The notes beneath the pieces were generated by a model. The model was not told the DNA's origin, searched no databases, and saw nothing but the letters and a program-made list of their open reading frames with translations. The position numbers and the translations under genes are program-made. Positions 1-7,171 of a stretch of DNA of 64,000 nucleotides are shown here, piece by piece. Numbering within the stretch: the stretch's first letter is position 1; each line of letters starts with the position of its first letter. The stretch comes from Micromonospora mirobrigensis (lineage in GTDB: Bacteria > Actinomycetota > Actinomycetes > Mycobacteriales > Micromonosporaceae), in contig NZ_FMCX01000006.1 of the NCBI RefSeq assembly GCF_900091555.1, positions 29,106 through 93,105 on the forward strand. Direction: 5' to 3'.

Positions 1-102
1 GGGCCGGTCCGCCACCGCGCAGCCGCCGGCCAGCACCGGCCCGAGCAGCAGCAGGACCGGGTACGCGACGGCGCGGCGACGTCGGACGGATCGCGAGGAC
101 AT
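1..102 (-). CDS. Lipoprotein, N-terminal part only (runs off window)
   Basis: Only the first 34 codons are inside the window. Read on the minus strand from the ATG at 102, the product starts MSSRSVRRRR, has a hydrophobic stretch (VAYPVLLLLGPVL) and reaches a lipobox-like AGGC with the Cys at residue 28. That is a type II signal peptide: charged n-region, hydrophobic h-region, Cys for lipid attachment. The mature protein lies outside the window, so its function cannot be judged. An in-frame start farther upstream is not needed. Confidence 0.6.
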   Translation of the reverse strand, partial: MSSRSVRRRRAVAYPVLLLLGPVLAGGCAVADRP

Positions 103-212
103 CCCGTCATCCTGGCAGACCGGTACGGTAAAGAGGGGTCCCGCACCGGTCGCTTTGCGTAGTGACGGTGATCCCTCCTCGACGGTCACGCTGGGTGAAG
201 GGAACGACGCCG

Positions 213-599
213 ATGCAGGGCCAGCCCGCTCACCCGGCCGATCCGGCCGTCGCCCGCCCCGGGTCGCGTACGCCCTCCGGGCTCTTCCCCGCCGGGCCAC
301 CGTCCCGCCCCACCTGGCGCGAGCCGCACCCGGTGACCGGCAGCGGCGTCGCCATGGGTGGGGCGCTCGCCGCCGCCTGGCTGCTCCTCTTCGGCCTGCT
401 CGGCCGGGATGTGCCGGGCTACGGCTGGTGGACGGTCTTCGCCGGCGCGATCGCCTGGCTGGCCGCGCTGGCCCTGGTCCGGTTCGGCGACCGGGGGGTG
501 GCCACCGGGGTCGCCATCGTCACCGCGGGGGGCTGGAGCCTCGCCGCGGCCGTGCTGGCGGTCCGCTGGGCGGCCACCGGCGACTGGCCGCTCTGGTGA
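213..599 (+). CDS. Small integral membrane protein, unknown function
   Basis: Product of 128 residues. The ATG at 213 is preferred over a GTG 51 bases upstream because GAAGGGA lies 9 bases before it. The first half is Pro/Ala/Arg-rich and probably cytoplasmic. The second half has three hydrophobic stretches, beginning near GVAMGGALAAAWLLLFGLL, YGWWTVFAGAIAWLAAL and GVAIVTAGGWSLAAAVLAV, which look like three membrane spans. I recognise no family and no catalytic residues. It stands alone between the divergent lipoprotein and the next small gene. Confidence 0.6.
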   Translation: MQGQPAHPADPAVARPGSRTPSGLFPAGPPSRPTWREPHPVTGSGVAMGGALAAAWLLLFGLLGRDVPGYGWWTVFAGAIAWLAALALVRFGDRGVATGVAIVTAGGWSLAAAVLAVRWAATGDWPLW

Positions 600-680
600 T
601 CCTCGCCACTCTGGGTAGGTGGCTCGCTGCGCAACGAACGGCATCTTGACGTACCCGCGGTGACTGGGCACGCTCGCGGT

Positions 681-848
681 ATGGCCCTGACCACCCAGCG
701 GCTCGACTCGGACCGCAGCCGTCGTCGCCAGCAGCTCCTCGCCGAGCTGGCGGGTGCCCGCAAGGTACGCCAGCGGGACCGGCCCCGACGGGTACGCAGC
801 GAGCAGTTGCGGCAGCTCATCGCCACCCGCCGGCGCATCGCCGACTGA
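681..848 (+). CDS. Small, very basic protein, unknown
   Basis: A 55-residue reading frame from the ATG at 681. It is strongly basic and helical-looking, with many Arg and heptad-like Leu (QQLLAELAGARKV, then SEQLRQLIATRRR). An earlier in-frame GTG at 660 would add seven residues. No clear Shine-Dalgarno sequence precedes either start, so translation may be leaderless or weak. The codon pattern fits the genome. The composition suggests nucleic-acid or ribosome contact, but no family is recognised. Confidence 0.45.
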   Translation: MALTTQRLDSDRSRRRQQLLAELAGARKVRQRDRPRRVRSEQLRQLIATRRRIAD

Positions 849-976
849 ACGTCCCGGCCAACTTTCCTCGGATTGACCGGCCCTTCGGGGCGTTGACCGG
901 TCGCCTGCCGACCCGACCGGCTAACGTGCACGCGTAACGGGTCGGCGTGCTGCGCCGAGGCGATTTTGGGGGGACC

Positions 977-1510
977 GTGTCGTACTTCGCTGCCGCGGTG
1001 GTGCGCGTCGAGGGCGGCTGGACCGCCGCCGAGGTGAGCCTGCGGGGCGCCACCGACCTGGACGAGGTGGCCGAGCGCCTGCGCGACGTCGAGCCGGACG
1101 CCGACCTGTCCCTGCTCTTCGTCGAGGCCGACGACGCGTACCTGGTGGTCATGCGGCTGGACGACGGTGAGGACCTGCGGGTCTTCGGCTCCGACTCGGC
1201 CTTCGCCGAGGAGTCCCGGCTCGGCGCCCTGCTGGTCGGCGACCTGAAGGCCTCGGTGACCGGGCTGGACGACACCGACGAGCCGCGCCCGGCCACCACG
1301 AGCAGCGGCGACGAGGAGAGCGACCAGCCGGCCGTCGACCCGGAGGCCGACCCGGTCGGCGACGCCGACCTCCTCGCCGACCTGGGCATCTCGACCCAGC
1401 GCCTGCTCAACCTCTGCGCCCGGGAGGGCATGATGCCCGCCGACGTCACCGCCGAGGTGTGCCAGGTGCTGGGCTGCGCCGACGAGGTCGAGGAGCTGCG
1501 TGAGGTCTGA
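977..1510 (+). CDS. tRNA adenosine deaminase-associated protein
   Basis: Product of 177 residues, starting at the GTG at 977 behind GGGGGGA (MSYFAAAVVR), not at an ATG 30 bases upstream. It is acidic, with an N-terminal alpha/beta part (about 1-110), an Asp/Glu-rich linker, and a conserved-looking C-terminal helical part (DLGISTQRLLNLCAREGMMP to VCQVLGCADEVEELREV). This is the actinobacterial family always found next to tadA; its biochemical role is not established. Its stop overlaps the tadA start, so the two are translationally coupled. Confidence 0.8.
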   Translation: MSYFAAAVVRVEGGWTAAEVSLRGATDLDEVAERLRDVEPDADLSLLFVEADDAYLVVMRLDDGEDLRVFGSDSAFAEESRLGALLVGDLKASVTGLDDTDEPRPATTSSGDEESDQPAVDPEADPVGDADLLADLGISTQRLLNLCAREGMMPADVTAEVCQVLGCADEVEELREV

Positions 1511-2183
1511 GCCGACGGGCGGGCCCGAACTGTCCGGCGGTGGCTCCCCGCTGGCCGGCGCCGCCGAGCCGGCCGACGCCACCGACCCCGCGCTCGGCCG
1601 CGTACGCCCGGGTCAGCCCACCCCCGGCGCGACCGGGCGGGTCGGTCCGGGCGCCGACGAGGGGCTGGCCGAGCCCGACGGCCTCGGCCGGCGGCAGCGG
1701 CACGAGCTGTGGATGCGCCGGGCCCTGGACGTGGCCGTCACCGGCCCGGAGCTACCCGCGGAGCGGGCGGGCGCCGACCCGCTGGCCACCGGCCCGGCAG
1801 TGGACGACGTGCCGGTGGGTGCGGTCGTCTACGGCCGGGACGGCGCCGAGCTGGCCGTCGGGCGCAACGAACGCGAGTTGACCGGCGACCCCACCGCCCA
1901 CGCCGAGGTGCTGGCGCTGCGCCGGGCCGCCGAACGGCTGGGTCGCTGGCGGCTGGACGACTGCACCCTCGTGGTGACCCTGGAGCCCTGCACCATGTGC
2001 GCCGGCGCGATCGTGCTGGCCCGGATCTCGACGGTGGTCTTCGGCGCCTGGGAACCCAAGACCGGGGCCGCCGGCTCGCTGTGGGACGTGCTCCGCGACC
2101 GCCGCCTCAACCACCGGCCCGAGGTCTATCCCGGCGTCCTGGCCGCCGAGAACGCCACCGTCCTGCGCGCCTTCTTCCGCTGA
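1500..2183 (+). CDS. tadA: tRNA(Arg) adenosine-34 deaminase TadA
   Basis: Zinc-dependent cytidine/deoxycytidylate deaminase-fold enzyme that deaminates A34 to inosine in tRNA-Arg(ACG). The signature is complete: HAE (His134, Glu136) and PCTMC (Cys164, Cys167) are the zinc ligands and proton shuttle, preceded by PVGAVV. With the coupled GTG at 1500 the protein has 227 residues, against about 150-170 in the family. The first 65 or so residues are low-complexity Gly/Pro/Ala, and there is an insertion (about 82-103) between helix 1 and PVGAVV. A start at the internal ATG 1713 would give a compact enzyme, so the true start is uncertain. Confidence 0.88.
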   Translation: MRSEPTGGPELSGGGSPLAGAAEPADATDPALGRVRPGQPTPGATGRVGPGADEGLAEPDGLGRRQRHELWMRRALDVAVTGPELPAERAGADPLATGPAVDDVPVGAVVYGRDGAELAVGRNERELTGDPTAHAEVLALRRAAERLGRWRLDDCTLVVTLEPCTMCAGAIVLARISTVVFGAWEPKTGAAGSLWDVLRDRRLNHRPEVYPGVLAAENATVLRAFFR

Positions 2184-2295
2184 GGCTGCGGTGTGACCGG
2201 CGTCACCTGGCAGGTCGGTAGGCTTCCACCGGTCGGCTCCGACCACCTGACGGAGGGCACCGCGACGGTGCCCCGCGCGAGGTGAGGGGAATCCG

Positions 2296-2997
2296 ATGAC
2301 CAAGGTGACCGCGCAGCTGTCCGTGTCCCTCGACGGCTGCTACGCCGGGCCGCGGCACACCGGGGACGGCGACTGGATGGCGTCGGCGGAGGCGGCCGCG
2401 TTCTTCCGGGTCACCCGCTGGGTCACCGACGCCGCGGCGTGGCGGGAACGGCAGGGCTTCGCCGGCGGCGTACCGGACACCAACTCCGAGATCATCGCCG
2501 AGACGTTCGAGGCCGCCGGGGCGTACGTGATGGGCCGCCGGATGGCCGACGGCGGCGAGGTGCCGTGGGGCGACGAACCGCCGTTCCGGGCGCCCGTCTT
2601 CGTGGTCACGCACCGGCCGCGGGAGACCCTGGTCCGCCGGGGCGGCACCAGCTTCACGTACGTCACCGACGGGGTCGCCGAGGCCGTCGAGCGGGCCCGC
2701 GCCGTGGCCGGCGGGAAGAACGTGGCCGTGGCCGGCGGCGGCAGCCTGGTCCGCCAGGTGCTCCGGGCCGGGCTCCTCGACGAACTGGAGCTGCACGTCG
2801 TACCCGTGGTGCTCGGCGACGGCCTGCGGCTGCTCGACGCGGACCTCGACCTCGACCCCAAGCAGGCGATCGAGCTGACGCCCGTCCGCGTCGTCCCCAC
2901 CCCGGAGGCCACCCACATCCGCTACCGGGTCGAGGGTCGCGCCCCGCTGCTGCTCGACGACCGGGGCAGCGGCGGCGGCCCGACCACCACCCGGTGA
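2296..2997 (+). CDS. Dihydrofolate reductase-family (RibD C-terminal) protein
   Basis: Product of 233 residues of the RibD_C/DHFR-like fold, an NAD(P)H-binding reductase family with many uncharacterised members. Visible landmarks are the start VTAQLSVSLDGCYAG, a central ADGGEVPWGDEPPF segment, VAVAGGGSLVRQVLRAGLLDELELH (the usual GG-loop before helix and strand) and VPVVLGDGLRLL. It is not next to rib or folate genes, so its substrate cannot be deduced. It is a single gene with a GAGGTGAGGGGAA ribosome-binding region just upstream. Confidence 0.8.
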   Translation: MTKVTAQLSVSLDGCYAGPRHTGDGDWMASAEAAAFFRVTRWVTDAAAWRERQGFAGGVPDTNSEIIAETFEAAGAYVMGRRMADGGEVPWGDEPPFRAPVFVVTHRPRETLVRRGGTSFTYVTDGVAEAVERARAVAGGKNVAVAGGGSLVRQVLRAGLLDELELHVVPVVLGDGLRLLDADLDLDPKQAIELTPVRVVPTPEATHIRYRVEGRAPLLLDDRGSGGGPTTTR

Positions 2998-3047
2998 GCA
3001 GCTCGCCGGTGGCGGTCCGGGGCGGGTGCCCCGGCCCGCCCCGGAGG

Positions 3048-3755
3048 TCAGGAGATGACGGTGTCGAGACCGATCTCGACCATCTGGGAGAAGGTCTGCT
3101 CCCGCTCCTCGGCCGTGGTCTTCTCACCCGTCTTGATGTGGTCGCTGACCGTCAGGATGGTCAGCGCCCGGGCCTTGAACCGAGCGGCGATCGTGTAGAG
3201 CGCCGCCGACTCCATCTCGACCGCCAGGACGCCATAGTCGGCGAGGGTGTCGTAGAGGTCCGGGCGGTCGGTGTAGAAGGCGTCCGCCGCCAGGATCGGG
3301 CCCACCCGCATCTGGATGCCGCGCCGCTGCGCCACGTCGACCGAGGTGCGCAGCAGCCCGAAGTCGGCCACCGGGGCGTAGTCGATCAACCCGTCGAAGC
3401 GCATCCGGTTCATGTTCGAGTCGGTGGACGAGCCGATCGCCGCCACCACGTCGCGCAGCTGGAGCTCCTCGGAGAGGGCGCCGCAGGAGCCGACCCGGAT
3501 CAGGGTCTTCACGCCGTAGTCGTTGACCAGCTCGTGTGCGTAGATGGAGGCCGACGGCATGCCCATGCCCGAACCCTGCACGGACACCTCGACGCCGTTC
3601 CAGCGCCCGGTGAAGCCCAGCATGCCGCGCACCGTCGAGTAGCACTTGGCATCCTCGAGGTAGGTCTCCGCGATCCACTTGGCCCGCAGCGGGTCGCCCG
3701 GCATCAGGACCCGCTCGGCGATCTCTCCCGGCTTAGCGCCGATGTGCGTACTCAT
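3048..3755 (-). CDS. deoD: Purine nucleoside phosphorylase, DeoD type
   Basis: Product of 235 residues, the usual length of hexameric DeoD. It cleaves purine (deoxy)nucleosides with phosphate to give the base and (deoxy)ribose-1-phosphate. Recognisable blocks are VLMPGDPLRAKWIAETYL, GMGMPSASIYAHELVNDYGV, IRVGSCGAL (phosphate site), AVEMESAALYTIAARF (the Met-Glu of the ribose site) and TVSDHI (catalytic Asp). The start at 3755 (MSTHIGAKPGE) fits the family; an ORF extension upstream runs into the tRNA gene and is spurious. It is transcribed alone, away from tRNA-Ser. Confidence 0.93.
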   Translation of the reverse strand: MSTHIGAKPGEIAERVLMPGDPLRAKWIAETYLEDAKCYSTVRGMLGFTGRWNGVEVSVQGSGMGMPSASIYAHELVNDYGVKTLIRVGSCGALSEELQLRDVVAAIGSSTDSNMNRMRFDGLIDYAPVADFGLLRTSVDVAQRRGIQMRVGPILAADAFYTDRPDLYDTLADYGVLAVEMESAALYTIAARFKARALTILTVSDHIKTGEKTTAEEREQTFSQMVEIGLDTVIS

Positions 3756-3830
3756 GGCAAAGATCCTGCCAGGCCGGCGGGCGGGATACCGGTTCGGCGT
3801 CCCCCTCGGTGGTCCTGTACCCTCGTCGGC

Positions 3831-3917
3831 GGTGGCGTGTCCGAGTGGCCTAAGGAGCACGCCTCGAAAGCGTGTGAGGGTTAACGCCCTCCGCGGGTTC
3901 AAATCCCGCCGCCACCG
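3831..3917 (+). tRNA. tRNA-Ser(CGA)
   Basis: Class II tRNA of 87 nt without an encoded CCA end. The acceptor pairs GGTGGCG with CGCCACC and the discriminator is G. The anticodon arm ACGCCTCGAAAGCGT presents CGA. A long variable arm (GAGGGTTAACGCCCTC) and GGTTCAAATCC in the T arm complete the serine type. A strong hairpin follows at 3933-3970. Confidence 0.96.
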
Positions 3918-3932
3918 CTCGTGACAAGCGAG

Positions 3933-3970
3933 AACGCCCGGTCGATCCGCGAGGATCGCACCGGGCGTTT
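3933..3970 (+). terminator. Rho-independent terminator after tRNA-Ser
   Basis: AACGCCCGGTCGATCC pairs with GGATCGCACCGGGCGTT around a GCGA loop (one bulged base), followed by TTT. It can end tRNA-Ser transcription on the plus strand; it also lies just downstream of the convergent MBL gene. Confidence 0.85.
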
Positions 3971-4001
3971 CCGTTCCTGGCCGGCCGCCGGCCGAGCCGG
4001 G

Positions 4002-4718
4002 TCACGCGGCGGCGGCCGCCCGATAGGCCGCGATGAGCGCCGGCACGCCACCGGTCCACGGCGCGCCGTGTCCGGGGATGACCCAGTCGGCTTCGATGTC
4101 CGCCACCCGGTCCAGCGCCGCCGCGGCGGCCGCCGGGTCGTCGGTGAAGGGTGCGGGCTGCGGGCCGGTCGCGCCGGTGAGGACGTGCCGGGTGGTCAGG
4201 GCGTCGCCGACGAACAGCGCCCGTACGGCGGGGACGTGCACGGCGACGCTGCCGGGGGAGTGCCCGGGCAGGCTGATGATGCGCGGTGCGCCCGGCAGGG
4301 GCAGCTCGTCGCCGTCGCGGAAGGTGTGCACCTGCGTCAGGTGCTGGGTGCGCAGGCCGCCGTTGCGGGCGCCGTAGGCGAGGAACCGGACGGCCGGGGC
4401 CAGTCGCAGCCGACCCCAGGCAGGGCTCGTCTTCTCCTCGCCGCGGGCCCGGGCGGCGTCCTTCTCGTGTACGTGGACGGGTACGCCGTTCTCGGCGCGG
4501 AGCCGCTCGGCGAACCCGACGTGGTCGTCGTCGCCGTGGGTGAGCACGATCCCGCGGACGTCGTCGAGGCTGCGGCCGGCGGCGGCCAGCTCCGCCACGA
4601 GTCCCCGGTGGTGGCCGGCGAACCCGGCGTCGATGATGGTGACGCCGTCGGGAGTGACGATGAGGTGGATCGCGACGAGGTCGTTGCCGACGCGGTGTAG
4701 TCCCGGTGCGAGCTTCAT
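4002..4718 (-). CDS. Metallo-beta-lactamase-fold hydrolase
   Basis: Product of 238 residues when started at MKLAPGLHRVG (ATG at 4718), which leaves the palindrome at 4719-4739 as an upstream operator; an ATG 24 bases upstream (MANYRSH) cannot be excluded. Metal ligands are visible: THGDDDHVG (an HxDxDH form of the usual HxHxDH), GHSPGSV, FVGDAL and IPGHGAP. The fold fits glyoxalase-II-like or lactonase-like hydrolases; the substrate is unknown. It is divergent from a TetR-family gene with a shared control region, so the pair is probably an inducible detoxification unit. Confidence 0.85.
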   Translation of the reverse strand: MKLAPGLHRVGNDLVAIHLIVTPDGVTIIDAGFAGHHRGLVAELAAAGRSLDDVRGIVLTHGDDDHVGFAERLRAENGVPVHVHEKDAARARGEEKTSPAWGRLRLAPAVRFLAYGARNGGLRTQHLTQVHTFRDGDELPLPGAPRIISLPGHSPGSVAVHVPAVRALFVGDALTTRHVLTGATGPQPAPFTDDPAAAAAALDRVADIEADWVIPGHGAPWTGGVPALIAAYRAAAAA

Positions 4719-4747
4719 ATGGCTACGATAGTTAGCCATCATGGCTA
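4719..4747. promoter_or_regulatory. Probable TetR operator between divergent genes
   Basis: A perfect inverted repeat ATGGCTA-7 nt-TAGCCAT (4719-4739) is followed at 4741 by a third half-site ATGGCTA. It lies between the MBL-fold gene and the TetR-type gene, immediately beside the MBL start, as expected for a dimeric repressor controlling both. Confidence 0.6.
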
Positions 4748-4781
4748 AGGGCAATAGCTTTTAGGGACGAGAGGAGTGCCG

Positions 4782-5345
4782 GTGCCCACTCCCGAGCGCA
4801 CCACCACGGAGGCGGTCATCGCGGCCGGCCGCGCGATCGTCGAGGAGGGCGGACTGGCGGCCCTCACGATGCAGGCCGTCGCCGCGCGGGTCGGCGTACG
4901 GGCGCCGTCGCTGTACAAGCGGGTACGCGACCGCGACGAACTCGTCCGGCGCATCGCCGAGGCCACCGCCGACGAACTCGGCGCCCGGCTCCGGAGTGCG
5001 GCGGAGCGGGCGGGCGAGGATCCGCGGGAGGCGCTCGTCGGGCTGGCGCACGAACTGCGCGCGTTCGCCCGGGAGCGGCCGCACACCTATCAGCTCATCT
5101 TCGGGCCGCTGCCGTCCGCGGCGCGGCCCGAGCCGGATGTGCTCGCCTCGGCGGCGGCGCCGGTGCTGGAGGTGACCCGGCGGCTTGCCGGCGACGAGGA
5201 CGCGCTGGAGGCGGCACGGACGGTGACCGCCTGGGCCAACGGGTTCCTGCTGATGGAGGTCGCGCAGGCGTTCCGGCTCGGCGGCGACCTCGACGCCGCG
5301 TACGCCTGGGGAATCAAGAGGCTGGCCGACGCGATCGCGCGTTGA
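4782..5345 (+). CDS. TetR/AcrR-family transcriptional regulator
   Basis: Product of 187 residues. The GTG at 4782 follows GAGGAG by five bases. The N-terminal helix-turn-helix is clear: TTEAVIAAGRAIVEEGGLAALTMQAVAARVGVRAPSLYKRVRDRDELVRR, with a TetR_C-type ligand-binding half (WANGFLLMEVAQAFRLGGDLDAAYAWGIKRLADA). It most likely represses itself and the divergent MBL-fold gene through the palindrome at 4719-4747. The inducer is unknown. Confidence 0.88.
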   Translation: MPTPERTTTEAVIAAGRAIVEEGGLAALTMQAVAARVGVRAPSLYKRVRDRDELVRRIAEATADELGARLRSAAERAGEDPREALVGLAHELRAFARERPHTYQLIFGPLPSAARPEPDVLASAAAPVLEVTRRLAGDEDALEAARTVTAWANGFLLMEVAQAFRLGGDLDAAYAWGIKRLADAIAR

Positions 5346-5368
5346 GGGCGACCCCTCGTCGTGCCCGG

Positions 5369-5890
5369 TCAGCAGGGGCCGTAGCCCTCGTCGAAGAGCC
5401 GGCGGGCCCAGTCGGCGTACCCGGCGATGGTCTGCCGGACCACCCGCCCGTCGTGCAGGAAGAGGTACGCGCGGTCGCCGCTGCGGGCCAGCACCCCGTC
5501 GAGCCGGTACGTCCCGGCGGGTGCCCGGAGCCGGACCGCCGAGGGGTAACGCGCCCAGACCTCGGCGATCGGCGTGCCGGCGCTGATCCCCTCCGGCGTG
5601 CTCATCGGGTCGTCGGCCCAGAGCAGCACCAGCCGGTCGTCGACGAAGATCGGGCTGACCGCCTCGTGCCCGGCGAGCAGCTGGCCGCAGGCGTCCACGT
5701 CGGAGCGCAGGATGCCGCGCCGGGTCAGCTCCTGTTCGCTGTCGCCGAACTCGACGCCGTGCACCCCGTTGAGGTCGATCACCTCGGTGTTGCCGGCGGG
5801 CGTGGTCGCCGGTGGCCCCTGGACGCCGCTGCCGGCGGCCGAGGCGGCGACGAGCAGCATGGCGATGAAGGCAAATTGTCGCAATTTCAT
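5369..5890 (-). CDS. Secreted hypothetical protein
   Basis: Product of 173 residues with an N-terminal signal peptide (MKLRQFAFIAMLLVAASAAGS). The mature part has the pattern LNGVHGVEFGDSEQELTRRGIL, DACGQLLAGHEAVSPIFVDDRLVLLWADDP and RVVRQTIAGYADWARRLFDEGYGPC. Two Cys could form a disulphide outside the membrane. No catalytic motif is recognised. Its ATG overlaps the stop of the upstream gene by four bases (ATGA type), so the two form an operon. Confidence 0.75.
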   Translation of the reverse strand: MKLRQFAFIAMLLVAASAAGSGVQGPPATTPAGNTEVIDLNGVHGVEFGDSEQELTRRGILRSDVDACGQLLAGHEAVSPIFVDDRLVLLWADDPMSTPEGISAGTPIAEVWARYPSAVRLRAPAGTYRLDGVLARSGDRAYLFLHDGRVVRQTIAGYADWARRLFDEGYGPC

Positions 5891-6501
5891 GGAATCCCCC
5901 AGTCCCCAACGGGACCGGGCCGCTCAGGTTGCTGGTCGGGGTCGGATTGCTCCGATTCCCACTCTTCGGCCAACTCGTCCCAGTAGTCGGCGGTGAGCCC
6001 GCGCCGCCCGTGCGCCAACCAGCCGGCGGTGTCCCGCTCCAGGTGCAGACCCAGCTCGGCGAAGAGGTCGATCCACGACCCCGGCTCGGCACCCAGTCGG
6101 GCCAGCGCCGAGTTGATCGGCCACTCGGCACGCGGCCGGTCCAGCGCGTCGTCGAAGCACGGCCCCCAGGTCACCTCGCCGCCGAGCCACACCACCGCTG
6201 CCTGGTGGCCCAGCCCGCCGGCGAAGCCCGCCTCCAGGTAGGCCACCGGCCCCTGCCGGGACCAGCGGGCCAGCAGCTCCGCCAGCGCCGGTCCGAGGAC
6301 CAGGTGGAACGGCCGCCCCGGCTCGGGCTCGCCGGGCGCGAAGTCGGGCAGTTCGCCGGTCAGCTCCTCGACCAGTTGCGGAGTCACCGGCAGCAGCGCG
6401 AAGTCCTGCCGCAGCGCGGCCAGCACCCCGTGGTCCAGGCCCGCGGTCTGCTCGCGGAGCAGTTCCACGTCGGCCACCACCGCGCTGAGCTGGTAACTCA
6501 T
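5887..6501 (-). CDS. Hypothetical cytoplasmic protein, operon with 5369-5890
   Basis: Product of 204 residues with no signal peptide or membrane span. It begins with a helical part (SAVVADVELLREQTAGLDHGVLAALRQDFALLPVT) and contains WSRQGPVAYLEAGFAGGLGHQAAVVWLGGEVTWGP. The style resembles immunity-like or ribonuclease-associated actinobacterial proteins, but I recognise no family. The start at 6501 has GGAGGGCGAGG just upstream. A motif repeated at 52363 lies in its 5' leader. Confidence 0.75.
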   Translation of the reverse strand: MSYQLSAVVADVELLREQTAGLDHGVLAALRQDFALLPVTPQLVEELTGELPDFAPGEPEPGRPFHLVLGPALAELLARWSRQGPVAYLEAGFAGGLGHQAAVVWLGGEVTWGPCFDDALDRPRAEWPINSALARLGAEPGSWIDLFAELGLHLERDTAGWLAHGRRGLTADYWDELAEEWESEQSDPDQQPERPGPVGDWGIP

Positions 6502-6513
6502 CCTCGCCCTCCG

Positions 6514-6548
6514 CCATCCACAGGCTGTGGATGGAACATGTGTACGAC
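6514..6548 (-). repeat. Copy 1 of a CCACAG-containing dispersed repeat
   Basis: Read on the minus strand this contains TCGTACACATGTTCCATC followed by CACAGCCTGTGGA. The copy at 52362-52392 matches over 31 positions with a single difference. It includes an inverted repeat CCATCCACA-3 nt-TGTGGATGG that looks like two opposed DnaA-box-like heptamers. It sits just upstream of the gene starting at 6501. Confidence 0.6.
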
Positions 6549-6553
6549 CACCG

Positions 6554-7084
6554 TCAGTCCTCGACCGGCGGGGGCGGATCGGTCATCTCGAAGGCCAGCA
6601 CCGTCGCGCCCACCCGGACCGTACCGGGGGCGTGCGGTGGCTGGGCCGCCTCGTGCAGTTCGGTCATGATCGCGTGCAGCCTGCTTCGCGCCGCCGCCCA
6701 CTGCTCGGGCGCGACCCACAGCTCGGCGTCGATGGTCAACCCGGCGGTGTCCGGGGCGCGTTCGGCGACCCGGTCCAGCAGGTTGCGGGCCAGCGCCTCG
6801 GCCAGCAGCGCCTGCCCCTCCCGCTGGTCGGTGAGCAGCGGACCACGCACGCTGCGGTAGCGACGCTCCCGGCCGCCCCGGTTGGGGCGTACGTCGGCCA
6901 GCTCCACCAGGCCCGCGGCGTCCAGCCGGCGCAGGTGCTGGCTGGCCAGCGCGTGCGAGATGCCCAGCTCGCGGGCGAGTGCAGCGGCGGAGAGCGGGGC
7001 GCTCCACATCAGCGACAGCATCCGCAGCCGTACCGGGTGGGCCAGGGCGCGCAGGCGCGGGTCGGTGGTGCTCACGGCCGCCAT
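6554..7084 (-). CDS. ArsR-family winged-helix regulator
   Basis: Product of 176 residues from the ATG at 7084 (MAAVSTTDPRLRALAHPVRLRMLSLM). The HTH is typical of ArsR/HTH_20 proteins: APLSAAALARELGISHALASQHLRRLDAAGLVE followed by the wing RGGRERRYRS. No cluster of metal-binding Cys is present, so the signal is probably not a metal. It is divergent from an MFS transporter, and an inverted repeat overlaps the transporter promoter at 7112-7129, so it probably represses that transporter. Confidence 0.85.
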   Translation of the reverse strand: MAAVSTTDPRLRALAHPVRLRMLSLMWSAPLSAAALARELGISHALASQHLRRLDAAGLVELADVRPNRGGRERRYRSVRGPLLTDQREGQALLAEALARNLLDRVAERAPDTAGLTIDAELWVAPEQWAAARSRLHAIMTELHEAAQPPHAPGTVRVGATVLAFEMTDPPPPVED

Positions 7085-7111
7085 TGAACCCCATCCGATC
7101 GCCGGACAACC

Positions 7112-7148
7112 CCCAAGCATTGACTTGGGTGTCGGGAGTGGACAGGAT
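7112..7148 (+). promoter_or_regulatory. Promoter of the MFS gene with overlapping operator
   Basis: A -35 box TTGACT (7120-7125), 17 bases of spacer and a -10 box CAGGAT (7143-7148) precede the MFS gene. The inverted repeat CCCAAG-6 nt-CTTGGG (7112-7129) covers the -35 box, the usual place for an ArsR-type repressor site. Confidence 0.6.
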
Positions 7149-7171
7149 CGTCACTGCCACGGGGAGGTGCC

